Source of the DNA: JABCPO02 sp963542845
GTDB taxonomy: Bacteria > Bacillota > Clostridia > TANB77 > CAG-508
Direction of reading: 5' to 3'
Assembly: GCA_963542845.1 (NCBI GenBank)
Contig: CAUTZA010000013.1
Location: forward strand, 1-20,757
Length of the DNA stretch: 20,757 bases
Part shown: positions 9,988 through 17,775 of the stretch, in pieces
How positions within the stretch are numbered: the first letter of the stretch is position 1
Layout: the number at the start of each line of letters is the position of its first letter
Translations under genes and position numbers: made by a program
The notes under the pieces: generated by a model
What the model was told of the DNA's origin: nothing
What the model saw: the letters and a program-made list of their open reading frames with translations, nothing else
Databases searched by the model: none

Positions 9988-11226
9988 TTAAAAGTTCTTT
10001 ACCCTAACTTCTGTTGGTAAACTATTCCAATTATCTGCTGTGTTTGGGAAAATATAATAAAACTTACATGTATTTTTTATTTCCATTAAGTGATCTACAA
10101 GTGTTTGTGGTATTGTTTTAATTTTTTCACAAAATTCAAATGTATTAAATACTTGTGTCATCTTTTTATTATTTCTAAATATATTTGCTGGTATTTCTTT
10201 TATACCAGTACATCCCCAAAATGTATATTGGAATTCTTCTGCTTCTCTATTATTTGCAAATAAATCTTCTGGTAATGTTTCTAGTTTTAAACATTCTGTA
10301 AATGTACTATTAAAAAACTTAGCTTTCTTGCAATTTTTAAATAAGTTGTTTGGTAGTCTAGTTATTTCATTACATCCTGTAAATGAACTCATAACTGTGC
10401 TATTTACTTTCTTCGAGAATAAGTCTTCCCTTATTTCCTTAAATTTACCATTTTGGTAAGAAACTGGTATTAGGTCTGGTTCTGCTTCATGTATTTTTGT
10501 TACATTATCAAATGATACTATATTTCCTTCATCTGCTGTTGTTTTCATTTTTCCCCATTGCAGAATTTCTATTTCCCAATCTCCTTTTTTATGTGTCATT
10601 GATATATTTTCAACATCTGTAACTTTTATTACATATTCTCCTGGAGTATATTTCTTTATTTCTCCTGCAAAATGATTTCTTATTTCCCCTTGATTTCCAT
10701 CCCCATAGTCTATTTTCATTGGTGTTGTAAATCCTTGTTTCGCATATGAAAACTTATTAAAAACTATTTCTGTAGGTGTTGTAACTTTTATTTTTAATAT
10801 AGTCTTATCAAGGTCTTCTTCTGGTATTTCTACTCCTGCTACCTTCTTATTTTCTATCTTACTATTCCCTTTTAAAGCAGTTATAAGGTCTTCTGATTTT
10901 TCTATTACATTTCCATATTTATCTACTATATTCCCACCCACAATATTATACTTAGCTAAAAATTTAGCATTTGATAATATTTGTTCTACTTTAGGAACTT
11001 CTTGGCCTTTAGATGTTGCTTTTGTTTTCATTGCTAGGTATTCTAGTTTTGCCATTTCTGTCATTTCTACTTTTGCTTGTTCTGTTTTTGCATATTCAGA
11101 CTTAGATATAAGTCCATTATCTCCCATGGCCATTTGTATTGATACTGCTGCTAATATTAACATTATAATTATAGTTATTACTAGTGCTATCAATGTTATA
11201 CCTTTTTTATTTGTTTTTCCTTTCAT
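9988..11226 (-). CDS. Prepilin-like protein with BspA-type leucine-rich repeats, 412 aa
   Basis: The N-terminus is a type IV prepilin signal: basic MKGKTNKKG, then the hydrophobic ITLIALVITIIIMLILAAVSI, so cleavage is expected after the Gly by a prepilin peptidase, leaving a membrane-inserted helix. The usual Glu at mature position 5 is Ala. After a helical stalk and a beta-rich middle (about 130-240), the last 150 residues carry about four repeats of roughly 24-30 residues built around F-x-G/E-C-x-x-I/L-x-x-L/I-P-x-x-L/I-F, as in SSFTGCNEITRLPNNLF. These resemble BspA-like/DUF285 surface repeats. A surface fibre or adhesin role is inferred. Start ATG 11226, GGAG about 10 nt upstream. There is no CGG in the gene. 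Confidence 0.82.
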   Translation of the reverse strand: MKGKTNKKGITLIALVITIIIMLILAAVSIQMAMGDNGLISKSEYAKTEQAKVEMTEMAKLEYLAMKTKATSKGQEVPKVEQILSNAKFLAKYNIVGGNIVDKYGNVIEKSEDLITALKGNSKIENKKVAGVEIPEEDLDKTILKIKVTTPTEIVFNKFSYAKQGFTTPMKIDYGDGNQGEIRNHFAGEIKKYTPGEYVIKVTDVENISMTHKKGDWEIEILQWGKMKTTADEGNIVSFDNVTKIHEAEPDLIPVSYQNGKFKEIREDLFSKKVNSTVMSSFTGCNEITRLPNNLFKNCKKAKFFNSTFTECLKLETLPEDLFANNREAEEFQYTFWGCTGIKEIPANIFRNNKKMTQVFNTFEFCEKIKTIPQTLVDHLMEIKNTCKFYYIFPNTADNWNSLPTEVRVKNF

Positions 11227-11270
11227 AATATCTATTCTCCGATATTTTTAAACTTCTATATTATTTAAAT

Positions 11271-11296
11271 AACATAGTTACATACATAACTATGTT
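11271..11296 (-). terminator. Hairpin after the Lys/Thr/Ala-rich gene
   Basis: Perfect 10-bp stem AACATAGTTA/TAACTATGTT with a 6-nt loop, 11 nt past the stop at 11307. The U-tract is poor (ATTTAAAT), so termination is only plausible. Confidence 0.45.
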
Positions 11297-11306
11297 ATAC
11301 CTTCTT

Positions 11307-11639
11307 TTAGTATCTTACATGATATAATTTGTTATGAGCATCTATTGTTTTAGCTTTATTAATATTATTACTTATATTAAAAGAAAATGATACTAACACT
11401 GTTAATATTATTAATCCAACTAATGCAAGAAGTAAGTCTATACCTACTGAATTTTTCTTTTCTTCTGCTACTTTAGTTGCTTTTTTTTCAACTACTTCTT
11501 CTTTTACTTCTTTTGGCTTATTAGCTTTTGTAGTGCTTACCTTCTTAGTTGTTGTCTTTTTAGCTGTTGTAGTTTTTTTAGCTGTAGCTTTCTTACTTGC
11601 TGTTGCTGTTTTTTTTCTTGTGTCTTTTTCTTCTGCCAT
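11307..11639 (-). CDS. Lys/Thr/Ala-rich single-pass membrane protein, about 110 aa
   Basis: The first 65 residues are low-complexity repeats of K, T and A (KKATAKKTTTAKKTTTKK), like histone H1-type tails, followed by a Glu/Lys stretch. One membrane segment follows (GIDLLLALVGLIILTVLVSF, about 67-86), then a short C-terminal tail ending YHVRY. The start is probably ATG 11639 (MAEEKD); an ATG at 11651 abuts its own GGA. The basic tail on the inner face could bind nucleic acid or acidic polymers at the membrane, but nothing in the sequence proves this. It lies 61-73 nt after the E2-like gene and may be cotranscribed. No CGG in frame. Confidence 0.7.
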   Translation of the reverse strand: MAEEKDTRKKTATASKKATAKKTTTAKKTTTKKVSTTKANKPKEVKEEVVEKKATKVAEEKKNSVGIDLLLALVGLIILTVLVSFSFNISNNINKAKTIDAHNKLYHVRY

Positions 11640-11712
11640 AATTAATCGCATCCTTTCTCTTTTGTTTTTTATACTTCCATTATATCTATATTCTTATTCT
11701 TTTTCTATTTTT

Positions 11713-12671
11713 TTAATCTTTTTTAACTTTTTTTAATACTTTTTTTACATTTTTGTTAAGTTTGTTCATATTTAGTATTTCTATATTATCATTTTCTTTG
11801 TTTTTTTCTTCTTGTTTATCAATATCCTCATTAAGTAATTCAGGATTTTTTAAATATCTCATTATTTTTTTCATACAGTTTGAAAAATAATGTCCGGTCA
11901 CATATTCTTTCGTCTGAAACTATTCCAAATTCTAAATATCTTTCCTTAATAACCTTTTGTGTTATTTTACCATCAATTTCTTCTTCTACAATTTTTGTTC
12001 GTTCTTTCTTTTTACCTATTGATAAAAATATTCCGAACTGTTCCAAAATTATATATATGATGATATATTGCATCAAGTCCGATTGACCCTACATTTGTTA
12101 CAAACACACTTGAATGAAATGGGCTTACATCAATAATACTTTTAGGAAGTAGGTTTATCCTATCTAAAAACATTAATGTATTTATGGCCATTTTTAAAAA
12201 TGTTGTTGGAATATTTTTAAGCTTTTCTACAAAATCTTCTGTCTCATTGTTTGTATTATTTCTTATTTTAGTAACTTCTTCTTTTATCATATTACTAACA
12301 TCTTCTATCTTTTCATTACCTTTAAACTTAAATTTTGCTATTGATTCTTTTACATTTTCTTCAAGCTTTGGTTTTACAACTACTGCTATTTCTATATCAT
12401 TCCTATTATATATCTCACTTGATATTATAAATCGGTTAAGTTTTGGTTTTTCTCTAATTACTCTTGCAATTGCTGTAAATATTATTTCCATATGAGAAAT
12501 ATCTATCCCTTTTTCCTTCTTCTTTATTATATATTCGTTCATACCATCTAATATAACTTCTTTTTTCATATATACTAACGCATCATTTCTTTCTTTCATT
12601 ATAATTGGCATGATTCTTTCAAATATATCTACACTTTTATCTATTTTTCCATCTTTTCTTTTAAAAAACAT
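11713..12671 (-). CDS. Stand-alone 2-oxoacid dehydrogenase E2-like acyltransferase (CAT fold); two +1 shifts
   Basis: 318 residues after skipping C12035 and C11896. It resembles the catalytic domain of dihydrolipoamide acyltransferases: residues 15-120 correspond to the ...FTAIARVIREKP-LNRF... core, then SPFHSSVFVTNVGSIGLDAIYHHIYNFGTVGIFLSIGKK, and the active-site region DERICDGHYF (about 253-262). There is no lipoyl or E3-binding domain, and the classic H-x-x-x-D-G catalytic His is Glu here, with a His directly after DG. Lipoyl-dependent acyl transfer is therefore doubtful; an acyltransferase of another substrate or a non-enzymatic role is possible. Shift 1 restores GTVGIF (Gly 213), shift 2 CDGHY (Gly 259). 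A Lys-rich tail ends the protein. Start ATG 12671, AGGA 7 nt upstream. Confidence 0.85.
11893..11899 (-). other. +1 frameshift site GAC-C-GGA
   Basis: In the E2-like gene. Unshifted reading gives CDRTLFFKLYEK; skipping C11896 gives CDGHYFSNCMKKIMRYL, completing the Asp-Gly of the E2 active-site signature. Confidence 0.92.
12032..12038 (-). other. +1 frameshift site GTT-C-GGA
   Basis: In the E2-like gene. Unshifted reading stops after RNIFINR; skipping C12035 gives GTVGIFLSIGKKKER, the expected strand before the active-site helix. Confidence 0.92.
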
Positions 12672-12704
12672 TCTTTATTCCTATCTTATGTATTTATATA
12701 TCAT

Positions 12705-12765
12705 TAAAGGTTTAAGATTTAATATTAGCACATTTTTAGTGTTTACCTTGTATCTTAAACCTTTA
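12705..12765. terminator. Long hairpin between the E2-like and ArsC/Spx-like genes
   Basis: Perfect 14-bp arms TAAAGGTTTAAGAT and ATCTTAAACCTTTA with a 33-nt loop. It probably ends the tkt-mltG-ArsC transcript. The trailing T-run is clearer on the plus strand than on the minus strand. Confidence 0.5.
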
Positions 12766-12818
12766 TTTATTATTTATTATTTATTTTTTAGTTTTTTAAG
12801 TTTTTTATTTTTATTAAT

Positions 12819-13256
12819 TTATTCAAATATATTTTTATATTCTTCTTCTTTAAAACCTAATAATATATTCTTCTTATTATTTTCTTCTTCATTTACTATT
12901 ATTAACGGTCTTTTTATCATCTTACCATCTGATATTAGTATATTTAATATATCATCTATACTATTTTTTTCATCTTTTATTTTATCCTTTATATTATTTT
13001 CTCTATATAATATTCCAGATGTGTTAAAAAATGCTTTTAATTCATCTCTTGTAATTTCTGATATATTTTTATTATATTTTGTTTCTATTATTTTTATCAT
13101 TTCTTTTAAATCTGGTTTTTCTGTAATAATATCTTTTAATTCTAATTCTATATTTTTATTATTTTTATTATTATTTAATATATTTTCTTCTAAGTATTTT
13201 ATTGCCTTTTTACATGTTGAACATCTATTATAGCAATATACAATAACTTTTTTCAT
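12819..13256 (-). CDS. ArsC/Spx-family thioredoxin-fold protein, 145 aa
   Basis: It opens MKKVIVYCYNRCSTCKKAIKYLEEN, the Y-x-x-x-x-C-S-T-C-K-K-A signature of the Spx/YffB/YusI branch of arsenate-reductase-like proteins, with the CxxC at about residues 12-15. KAFFNTSGILYRE in the middle and GKMIKRPLIIV (RP cis-Pro region) near the C-terminus also fit. The length is slightly above the usual 115-130 because of Asn-rich insertions. It could be a stress regulator of RNA polymerase (Spx-like, CxxC redox switch) or a reductase; sequence alone does not decide. It starts 24 nt after mltG, so it is likely the last gene of that operon. The Shine-Dalgarno is weak (AAAGAGAG). No CGG in frame. Confidence 0.82.
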   Translation of the reverse strand: MKKVIVYCYNRCSTCKKAIKYLEENILNNNKNNKNIELELKDIITEKPDLKEMIKIIETKYNKNISEITRDELKAFFNTSGILYRENNIKDKIKDEKNSIDDILNILISDGKMIKRPLIIVNEEENNKKNILLGFKEEEYKNIFE

Positions 13257-13280
13257 TAGTTTGCTCTCTTTCTTTCTTAA

Positions 13281-14550
13281 TTATTGGTAAACATACCATA
13301 ACCCTTGTTCTCTTAATTTTTTAATTAGTGCATTATGTTCTGCATTTGTTTTAGTTGTATATAATTTACCATTTTTATCTGATACGAAAAATAGTTCATC
13401 TGTTGGTGTATAATTTTTTATTATATCTATAACTGCCGCTATACTTGTTTTACTTGGCATACATATTGGTCCTATTGGTAGTTTTCCATTCATATTTGGT
13501 CCTCTTGTATTATATGGGTTATATGTTTGAATTTCTTTTTGTCTTAAATCTCTTTCTGACATTTTTACTCCAAATGCATAATATGTTGTAACATCACTTC
13601 CGAAGACTCATTTTTTTATTTAGTCTGTTCATAAATATTTTAGCTACTATTTCTCTATCTGTTAATTCTTTTTCTTCTGATTTAGTTTTTGATGTTCCTG
13701 CTTCTAACTCTATAATTGATGCAAGTGTTAATACTTCATGTACGGTAAGTTTCTTTTCTCCTGTTATATTCTTATAGTCTGCAAGTTTCTTTTCTGTTTG
13801 TTTAAGCATTGTATCTACTATTGTTTCTATTCCTACTTCTTTATTATCAAAAATATATGTATCTGGGAATAGGTATCCTTCTAGTGGGTAATATATATCT
13901 GAGTTTGTTACAGTTTCGTAGTTTATAAACCAGTATTTTTCTGAAAGTTTTTTAATATATTCTTTATCTTTCATTTTATTTAAAAACTGTTCTTTTGAGT
14001 TTGTTGTTGTTTTTTCAACAACTTCTGCTAAATCTTTTATAGTTTTTCCTTCAAGTAATTGTAATTTTATTTCTTCTTTATTTACATCACCTTTTACAAG
14101 TTTTTCTACAATTGTTTTAACATCATTTTCTGTATTAAACTTATATCTTCCTTGTTTAAAAGCTGATTTTCCTGAGATTCTTGTATATAGGTTAAATATA
14201 TTTTCATCTTTTATTGCTCCTTTTTCTTTTAAAAGTTTTGCAATTTCTTTAACTGTATCACCTTTTTCAACTAATAATTTTATATCTTTTCCTTCACCTT
14301 TTTTGGCTACTGGAGAAAGTGCATTATTATATATATTTAAGAATATTATTCCTGTAATCATCATAACTGCTATTATTGCTATTATAATTATTAGTATTAT
14401 ATTTTTATTATTTCCTTTATGTTTTGTATTTTTTCTTGCATTTTTAGGTCTTTGACTATAATCTACAACTATACTATTATCTATAATCGCATCTTCTTCT
14501 ATATATTCTCTTTCATCATATTGTTGAAACATATTACCATTATCATCCAT
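13281..14550 (-). CDS. mltG: Endolytic murein transglycosylase MltG (YceG); one +1 shift
   Basis: 422 residues after skipping C13602. It cleaves nascent peptidoglycan at the membrane and is thought to set glycan strand length. A cytoplasmic N-terminus of about 50 residues is followed by one membrane helix (NIILIIIIAIIAVMMITGII) and a LysM-like segment (VEKGDTVKEIAKLLKEKGAI). The YceG domain follows, with YLFPDTYIF and the catalytic Glu in TLASIIELEAG. The C-terminal motif SLGSD appears only after the shift (Gly 317), then the YNTRG...LPIGPIC region typical of the family. Unshifted reading ends at MSLRK. Start ATG 14550, AGGAG 7 nt upstream; it follows the GH18-like gene by 25 nt. Confidence 0.95.
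13599..13605 (-). other. +1 frameshift site CTT-C-GGA
   Basis: In mltG. The unshifted frame stops two codons on (LRK). Skipping C13602 gives MSLGSDVTTYYAFGVKMSER, the M-x-L-x-S-D/P family motif. Confidence 0.95.
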
Positions 14551-14575
14551 TGTTTATCTCCTTATTCTTCTTATT

Positions 14576-15795
14576 TTAATATGTGTAATCTACCATTCTT
14601 CTAACTACATCTGATATTACATCTTTATTTGGCATTATTAGTTTTTTACCTGTTTCTTTAAGTCTAGGCTTTAGTTCTGTTATAAATCGTATGAATGCTC
14701 TTGTATCTTGTACATCATTAATTTCTAGTACTAAGCCCTTCATATTATATTCTGATAATTTTTTAAGTATATTTGTTATAAGGGTGTTTCTTTTTTCAAA
14801 TGTAACTAAATCTCCTGCTATATCTGCTTCTTTCTTTTCTTCTAATACAAAATGCCCATATGGCTTCATATTTTCTTCTACTATTTTTGCATAATACGTA
14901 GAATATGATTTATTTTCTTTATCATATTTTGTTTGTATGTTTCCATTCTCCTTTATTATGAAATTTGATACAAGTACTATATTTTCCTTATTGTTATCTT
15001 TTTTTACATTTTCAAAATTCATCTTGTAGTCATTATAATTAGTTATAATATTTGCTTCTTTAAGTTCTTTTTCCTTATAATCTTCCCTTACAACTGTTTT
15101 TGTTTCTATCTTATTTTCTTCGATATATCCGAACTTCTATTTTATCTGTCATTCCTTTTGCAAAACCTGATTGTTTTCCGAAGATATACTAAGTTTTCTT
15201 TATTATTTACCTTCGCTACATCTCCCCCAATCAAACTAGGTATAGATTTTAATTTTTCATCGGTTTTCAATTTAAATATTTCATATTTTTTAGATTTTGA
15301 AAATACTGCTACTCTATTTTCATATGTTTTTATATCAAGTTCATATATATCTTTTATAGCATCTAGCGGGATAAATATTTTTCCCTTTCTCTTATATGGT
15401 GCTTTAAAAAGCGCAACCTCACTCCCATTTAAATTCATAATATTATTATCAATTGTAATCATTCCTACATGTGTATCATTTGTAGTTATAATTTGCCCTT
15501 TTGTTTCTTCATATATAAGGTTATTATCAAATATATTCCTTACATCTGCCATTGTTATATAATATACATATTCTGTATTCGTATTTTCTTCTTTTTTTTC
15601 TTTTTCTATCTCGTTTAAAAGATTAATTCTTTCTCCATTGTAGTAGAATACATTCTTGTTTTTATCATTTTGTACATTATTTGATACTATCATTACAAAA
15701 AGTACCATACATGCAAAAAATAACATTACATATATTCTCTCCATTGGTTTTTTTGGAGCTTTTCTCTTCTCCGCATATACTCTACCGTATTCCAC
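14576..15795 (-). CDS. Membrane-anchored GH18-like/copper-amine-oxidase-N-like cell-wall protein; two +1 shifts
   Basis: About 405 residues after skipping C15180 and C15131. The start is GTG 15795 (VEYGRVYAEKRK), because AGAGGTG sits 6 nt upstream; a GTG at 15804 lies inside that sequence. A membrane helix (RIYVMLFFACMVLFVMIVS) anchors a region with YVYYITMADVRNIFDNNL and GKIFIPLDAIKDIYELDI, like copper-amine-oxidase N-terminal repeats. The C-terminal part (YGHFVLEEKKEADIAG, KGLVLEINDVQDTRAFIRFITELK) resembles the first half of a GH18 barrel (SleL/YaaH type), but it stops at MVDYTY where relatives continue, so enzymatic activity is doubtful. The shifts restore VYLGKQSGFAKG (Gly 206) and EVGYIEENK (Gly 222). 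It sits between tktC and mltG. Confidence 0.75.
15128..15134 (-). other. +1 frameshift site GTT-C-GGA
   Basis: In the GH18-like gene, 49 nt after the previous site. Skipping C15131 joins TDKIEVG to YIEENKIETKTVVRED and the rest of the protein. Confidence 0.88.
15177..15183 (-). other. +1 frameshift site CTT-C-GGA
   Basis: In the GH18-like gene. Unshifted reading ends at RKTIRFCKRNDR; skipping C15180 gives YLGKQSGFAKGMTDKIEV. The interval to the next site is 16 codons plus the skipped base. Confidence 0.88.
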
Positions 15796-15816
15796 TGGTG
15801 TCACCTCTACTATTTT

Positions 15817-16801
15817 TTATTTAAACAATCCGAACTATTTTACTTGTTATTTGTTTTTCTCCAAGTCCAAATTTTTCTAATACTTCTAATGGTTTTCCTG
15901 ATTTTCCAAATTCAGTTGTACCTATTTTTGTTATTTTTCTTAAATTTAATATTTCATTTTCTTCTTTTGTAATAGTATCAGATATTATACTTCCGAAGTC
16001 CTCCATATATACTATGATCTTCTATTGTAACTATCTTAGCATCATTAATTGTATTTAATATTTTTACTACCATCTCTTCGTTAAAAGGTTTTAACCTTAT
16101 AACATCTATAACAATTGCTAGTATATTATATTTTTCTTCAAGTATTTTTTGAACATTATATACGATATCTATCATATCTCCCATTGTAAAAAGTATAACT
16201 TTATGTTCTTTAATTTCTTTACCCTTAATACCTTTTACTATCATACCATTTTCAATATGTTTTTCTATTTCCTTTTCTGATATATTTTCATAATGTTCTT
16301 CTGTTTCCATCCTATATAGTCTAACATATGTAGGGTTTGTATCTTTTGATATCTTTTCTATTATTTTTTTTGTAATTCTGTCTGTTGATGCTGTATATAT
16401 ATACATATTTGGAAGTGCTCTTATAAGTGCTATATCTTCTAGCATTTGATGTGTTGCACCATCCTCTCCGAAGTGTTAATCCTGCATGTGTTGCAACTAA
16501 TTTTACATTGCTTTCAGAATATGCAACACTACACCTTATTTGATCATATACTCTTCCTGTCAAAAATGCTGCAAAGCTTGATGCAAATACCGTTTTTCCT
16601 GTTTTTGACATTCCGGCTTGCCATTCCTATCATGTTCTGTTCTGAAATTCCTACATTAAAAAACCTATCTTTAAACTTTTCTCCAAAAATATTTGTTTTT
16701 GTCGAACTTGACAGATCTGCATCAAATACTATGATCTTCTTATCTTTTTCCCCTAGTTTAGCAAGTATTTCGCCATAACTTTGTCTTGTAGCTTTTTTCA
16801 T
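15817..16801 (-). CDS. Transketolase C-terminal subunit; four +1 shifts
   Basis: Pyrimidine-binding and C-terminal half of a split transketolase, 326 residues after skipping C16615, C16470, C15995 and C15832. With the N-terminal subunit it would transfer two-carbon ketol units in the pentose phosphate pathway. Visible: DADLSSSTKT (about 27-36), FFNVGISEQNMIGMASGMSKTGK (the Glu of ISEQ contacts the thiamine ring), HAGLTLGEDGATHQMLEDIALIRALPNM, TIEDHSIYGGLGSIISDTI and FGKSGKPLEVLEKFGL. Shifts fall on Gly 63, 111, 269 and 323. The start ATG overlaps the stop of the N-terminal subunit (TAATG), indicating translational coupling. With the last shift the protein ends GLFK, without it RIV, so that site matters little. 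Gene symbols for split transketolases vary, so none is given. Confidence 0.95.
15829..15835 (-). other. +1 frameshift site GTT-C-GGA at the extreme 3' end of the transketolase C gene
   Basis: The shifted reading gives KIVGLFK and stop at 15817; the unshifted reading gives KIVRIV and stop at 15821. Both are plausible ends, so this site rests on the rule seen at the others. Confidence 0.65.
15992..15998 (-). other. +1 frameshift site CTT-C-GGA
   Basis: In the transketolase C gene. Unshifted: YGGLRKYNI, stop. Skipping C15995: YGGLGSIISDTITKEENE, matching the H-S-x-x-G-G-L-G motif. A GGAGGA lies just upstream, but no such sequence is shared by the other sites. Confidence 0.95.
16467..16473 (-). 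other. +1 frameshift site CTT-C-GGA
   Basis: In the transketolase C gene. Skipping C16470 turns GLTLRRGWCNT into GLTLGEDGATHQMLED, the conserved G-x-D-G-x-T-H-Q motif. Confidence 0.97.
16612..16618 (-). other. +1 frameshift site AGC-C-GGA
   Basis: In the transketolase C gene. Skipping C16615 turns GMASRNVKNRK into GMASGMSKTGKTVFASSFAAF. Confidence 0.96.
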
Positions 16802-17641
16802 TATTTAGCACCTCCTTCTAATTCTTCTAATCCTCTTAAATATTCATCTTCATTTGGTGCTTTACCATGCCATGTATTCTTGTTTTCCATAAAAGATATC
16901 CCTCTACCTTTTATTGTTTTTGCTATTATTATATTTGCTCTATCTTTTGATAATCCATTTTCAAATAACTCAACTATATTTTCAACATTATGTCCATATA
17001 CTTCATGTACTTTAAAATTATAACTTTGTAATTTTTCTTTTAATGGATATACATTCATTATATCTGTAACATACCCGTCTAGTTGAACATTATTAGCATC
17101 AATTATAACAATTAAATTTTCTGGATTATATTTTGAAATTGCAAATAATGCTTCCCAAATATTACCCTCTTGCATTTCTCCGGTCACCTACAACAACATA
17201 TACTTTTCCTTTTTCCTTAGAAAGTTTTTTTCCGAAGTGCCATTCCGAAGCCCAACTGAAAGTCCTTGCCCTAAAGATCCTGTTGCAACTTTTATACCTT
17301 TTGTATGTATCGATGGATGTCCTTCTAATGTTCCGTCTATCTTTCTAAATCCATCTATTTCTTTTTTAGTTATAACCTTATTTAAATATAGCGCTGAATA
17401 TAATGCAGGACTTGCATGTCCTTTTGAAAATATTATCTCATCTTTTGATATATCAAAATCCTGCATGATAACAGAAAGTATATCTGCTATAGACATACTT
17501 CCTCCTATATGTCCGTGATTTTGCATTATATACCATTTCTAATATACTTATTCTTAGTTTTTTTGCATATTCTGTTATCTTTTCTATTTTCTTATTATGC
17601 TTATCATCTTTTATAATATCTTTCATAATATCTTTTTTCAT
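16801..17641 (-). CDS. Transketolase N-terminal (thiamine diphosphate-binding) subunit; four +1 shifts
   Basis: 278 residues after skipping C17515, C17247, C17234 and C17182. Start ATG 17641 with AAGGA 6 nt upstream. Visible: NAKSGHIGGSMSIADILSV (about 39-57), ISKDEIIFSKGHASPALY, IDGTLEGHPS, GSLGQGLSVGLGMALGKKLS, and the thiamine diphosphate/Mg motif GDGEMQEGNIWEALF...IDANNVQLDG. The shifts restore Gly 43, 132, 136 and 153; the last makes the second Gly of GDG, so without it the cofactor site cannot form. Three shifts fall within 66 nt. Unshifted, translation would stop within about 62 codons. It is the first gene of a probable five-gene operon (this, C subunit, GH18-like, mltG, ArsC/Spx-like). 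Confidence 0.95.
17179..17185 (-). other. +1 frameshift site GAC-C-GGA
   Basis: In the transketolase N gene. Skipping C17182 joins VYVVVGD to GEMQEGNIWEA, building the GDG thiamine diphosphate motif. Confidence 0.97.
17231..17237 (-). other. +1 frameshift site CTT-C-GGA
   Basis: In the transketolase N gene, only 13 nt after the preceding site. Skipping C17234 gives MALGKKLSKEKGKVYVVVGD. Confidence 0.95.
17244..17250 (-). other. +1 frameshift site CTT-C-GGA
   Basis: In the transketolase N gene. Skipping C17247 gives GQGLSVGLGMAL, the family's G-Q-G-L-S-x-G-x-G-x-A motif; unshifted it reads VGLRNGTSEKN. Confidence 0.96.
17512..17518 (-). other. +1 frameshift site TCA-C-GGA
   Basis: In the transketolase N gene. 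Skipping C17515 turns NAKSRTYRRK into NAKSGHIGGSMS, the near-universal K-S-G-H-x-G-G-S. The preceding codon ends in A, so pyrimidine slippage is not required. Confidence 0.97.
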
Positions 17642-17687
17642 ATTTTTCCTTTTCTTTCGTATCTCTTACTATGTTGTTATTAACACC

Positions 17688-17765
17688 ATAAAATAATAAT
17701 ATTATTTTTATTATTATTTTTTTATTATTAATACTATTATTATTAATATTTTTTTATTTTTATTA
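17688..17765. repeat. A/T-only low-complexity tract upstream of the transketolase genes
   Basis: 78 nt with a single C (17734) and no G, made of imperfect ATT/AAT runs able to fold back on themselves. It lies between the stop of the 17776 gene and the transketolase start. I see no clear promoter in it. Confidence 0.6.
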
Positions 17766-17775
17766 CATACTTAAA

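Noticed and set aside
9978..9996. Palindrome AACTTTTA-TAT-TAAAAGTT as the prepilin terminator
   Set aside because: It overlaps the stop codon and is followed by A residues, not U, on the transcribed strand.
15992..15998. prfB-like programmed shift using an internal Shine-Dalgarno (GGAGGA upstream)
   Set aside because: Only this site has such a sequence; the others lack it, so it is just two GGA glycine codons.
17688..17765. A/T tract as a replication origin or attachment site
   Set aside because: No DnaA-box-like repeats, direct repeats or integrase gene nearby; it is simple low-complexity intergenic DNA.
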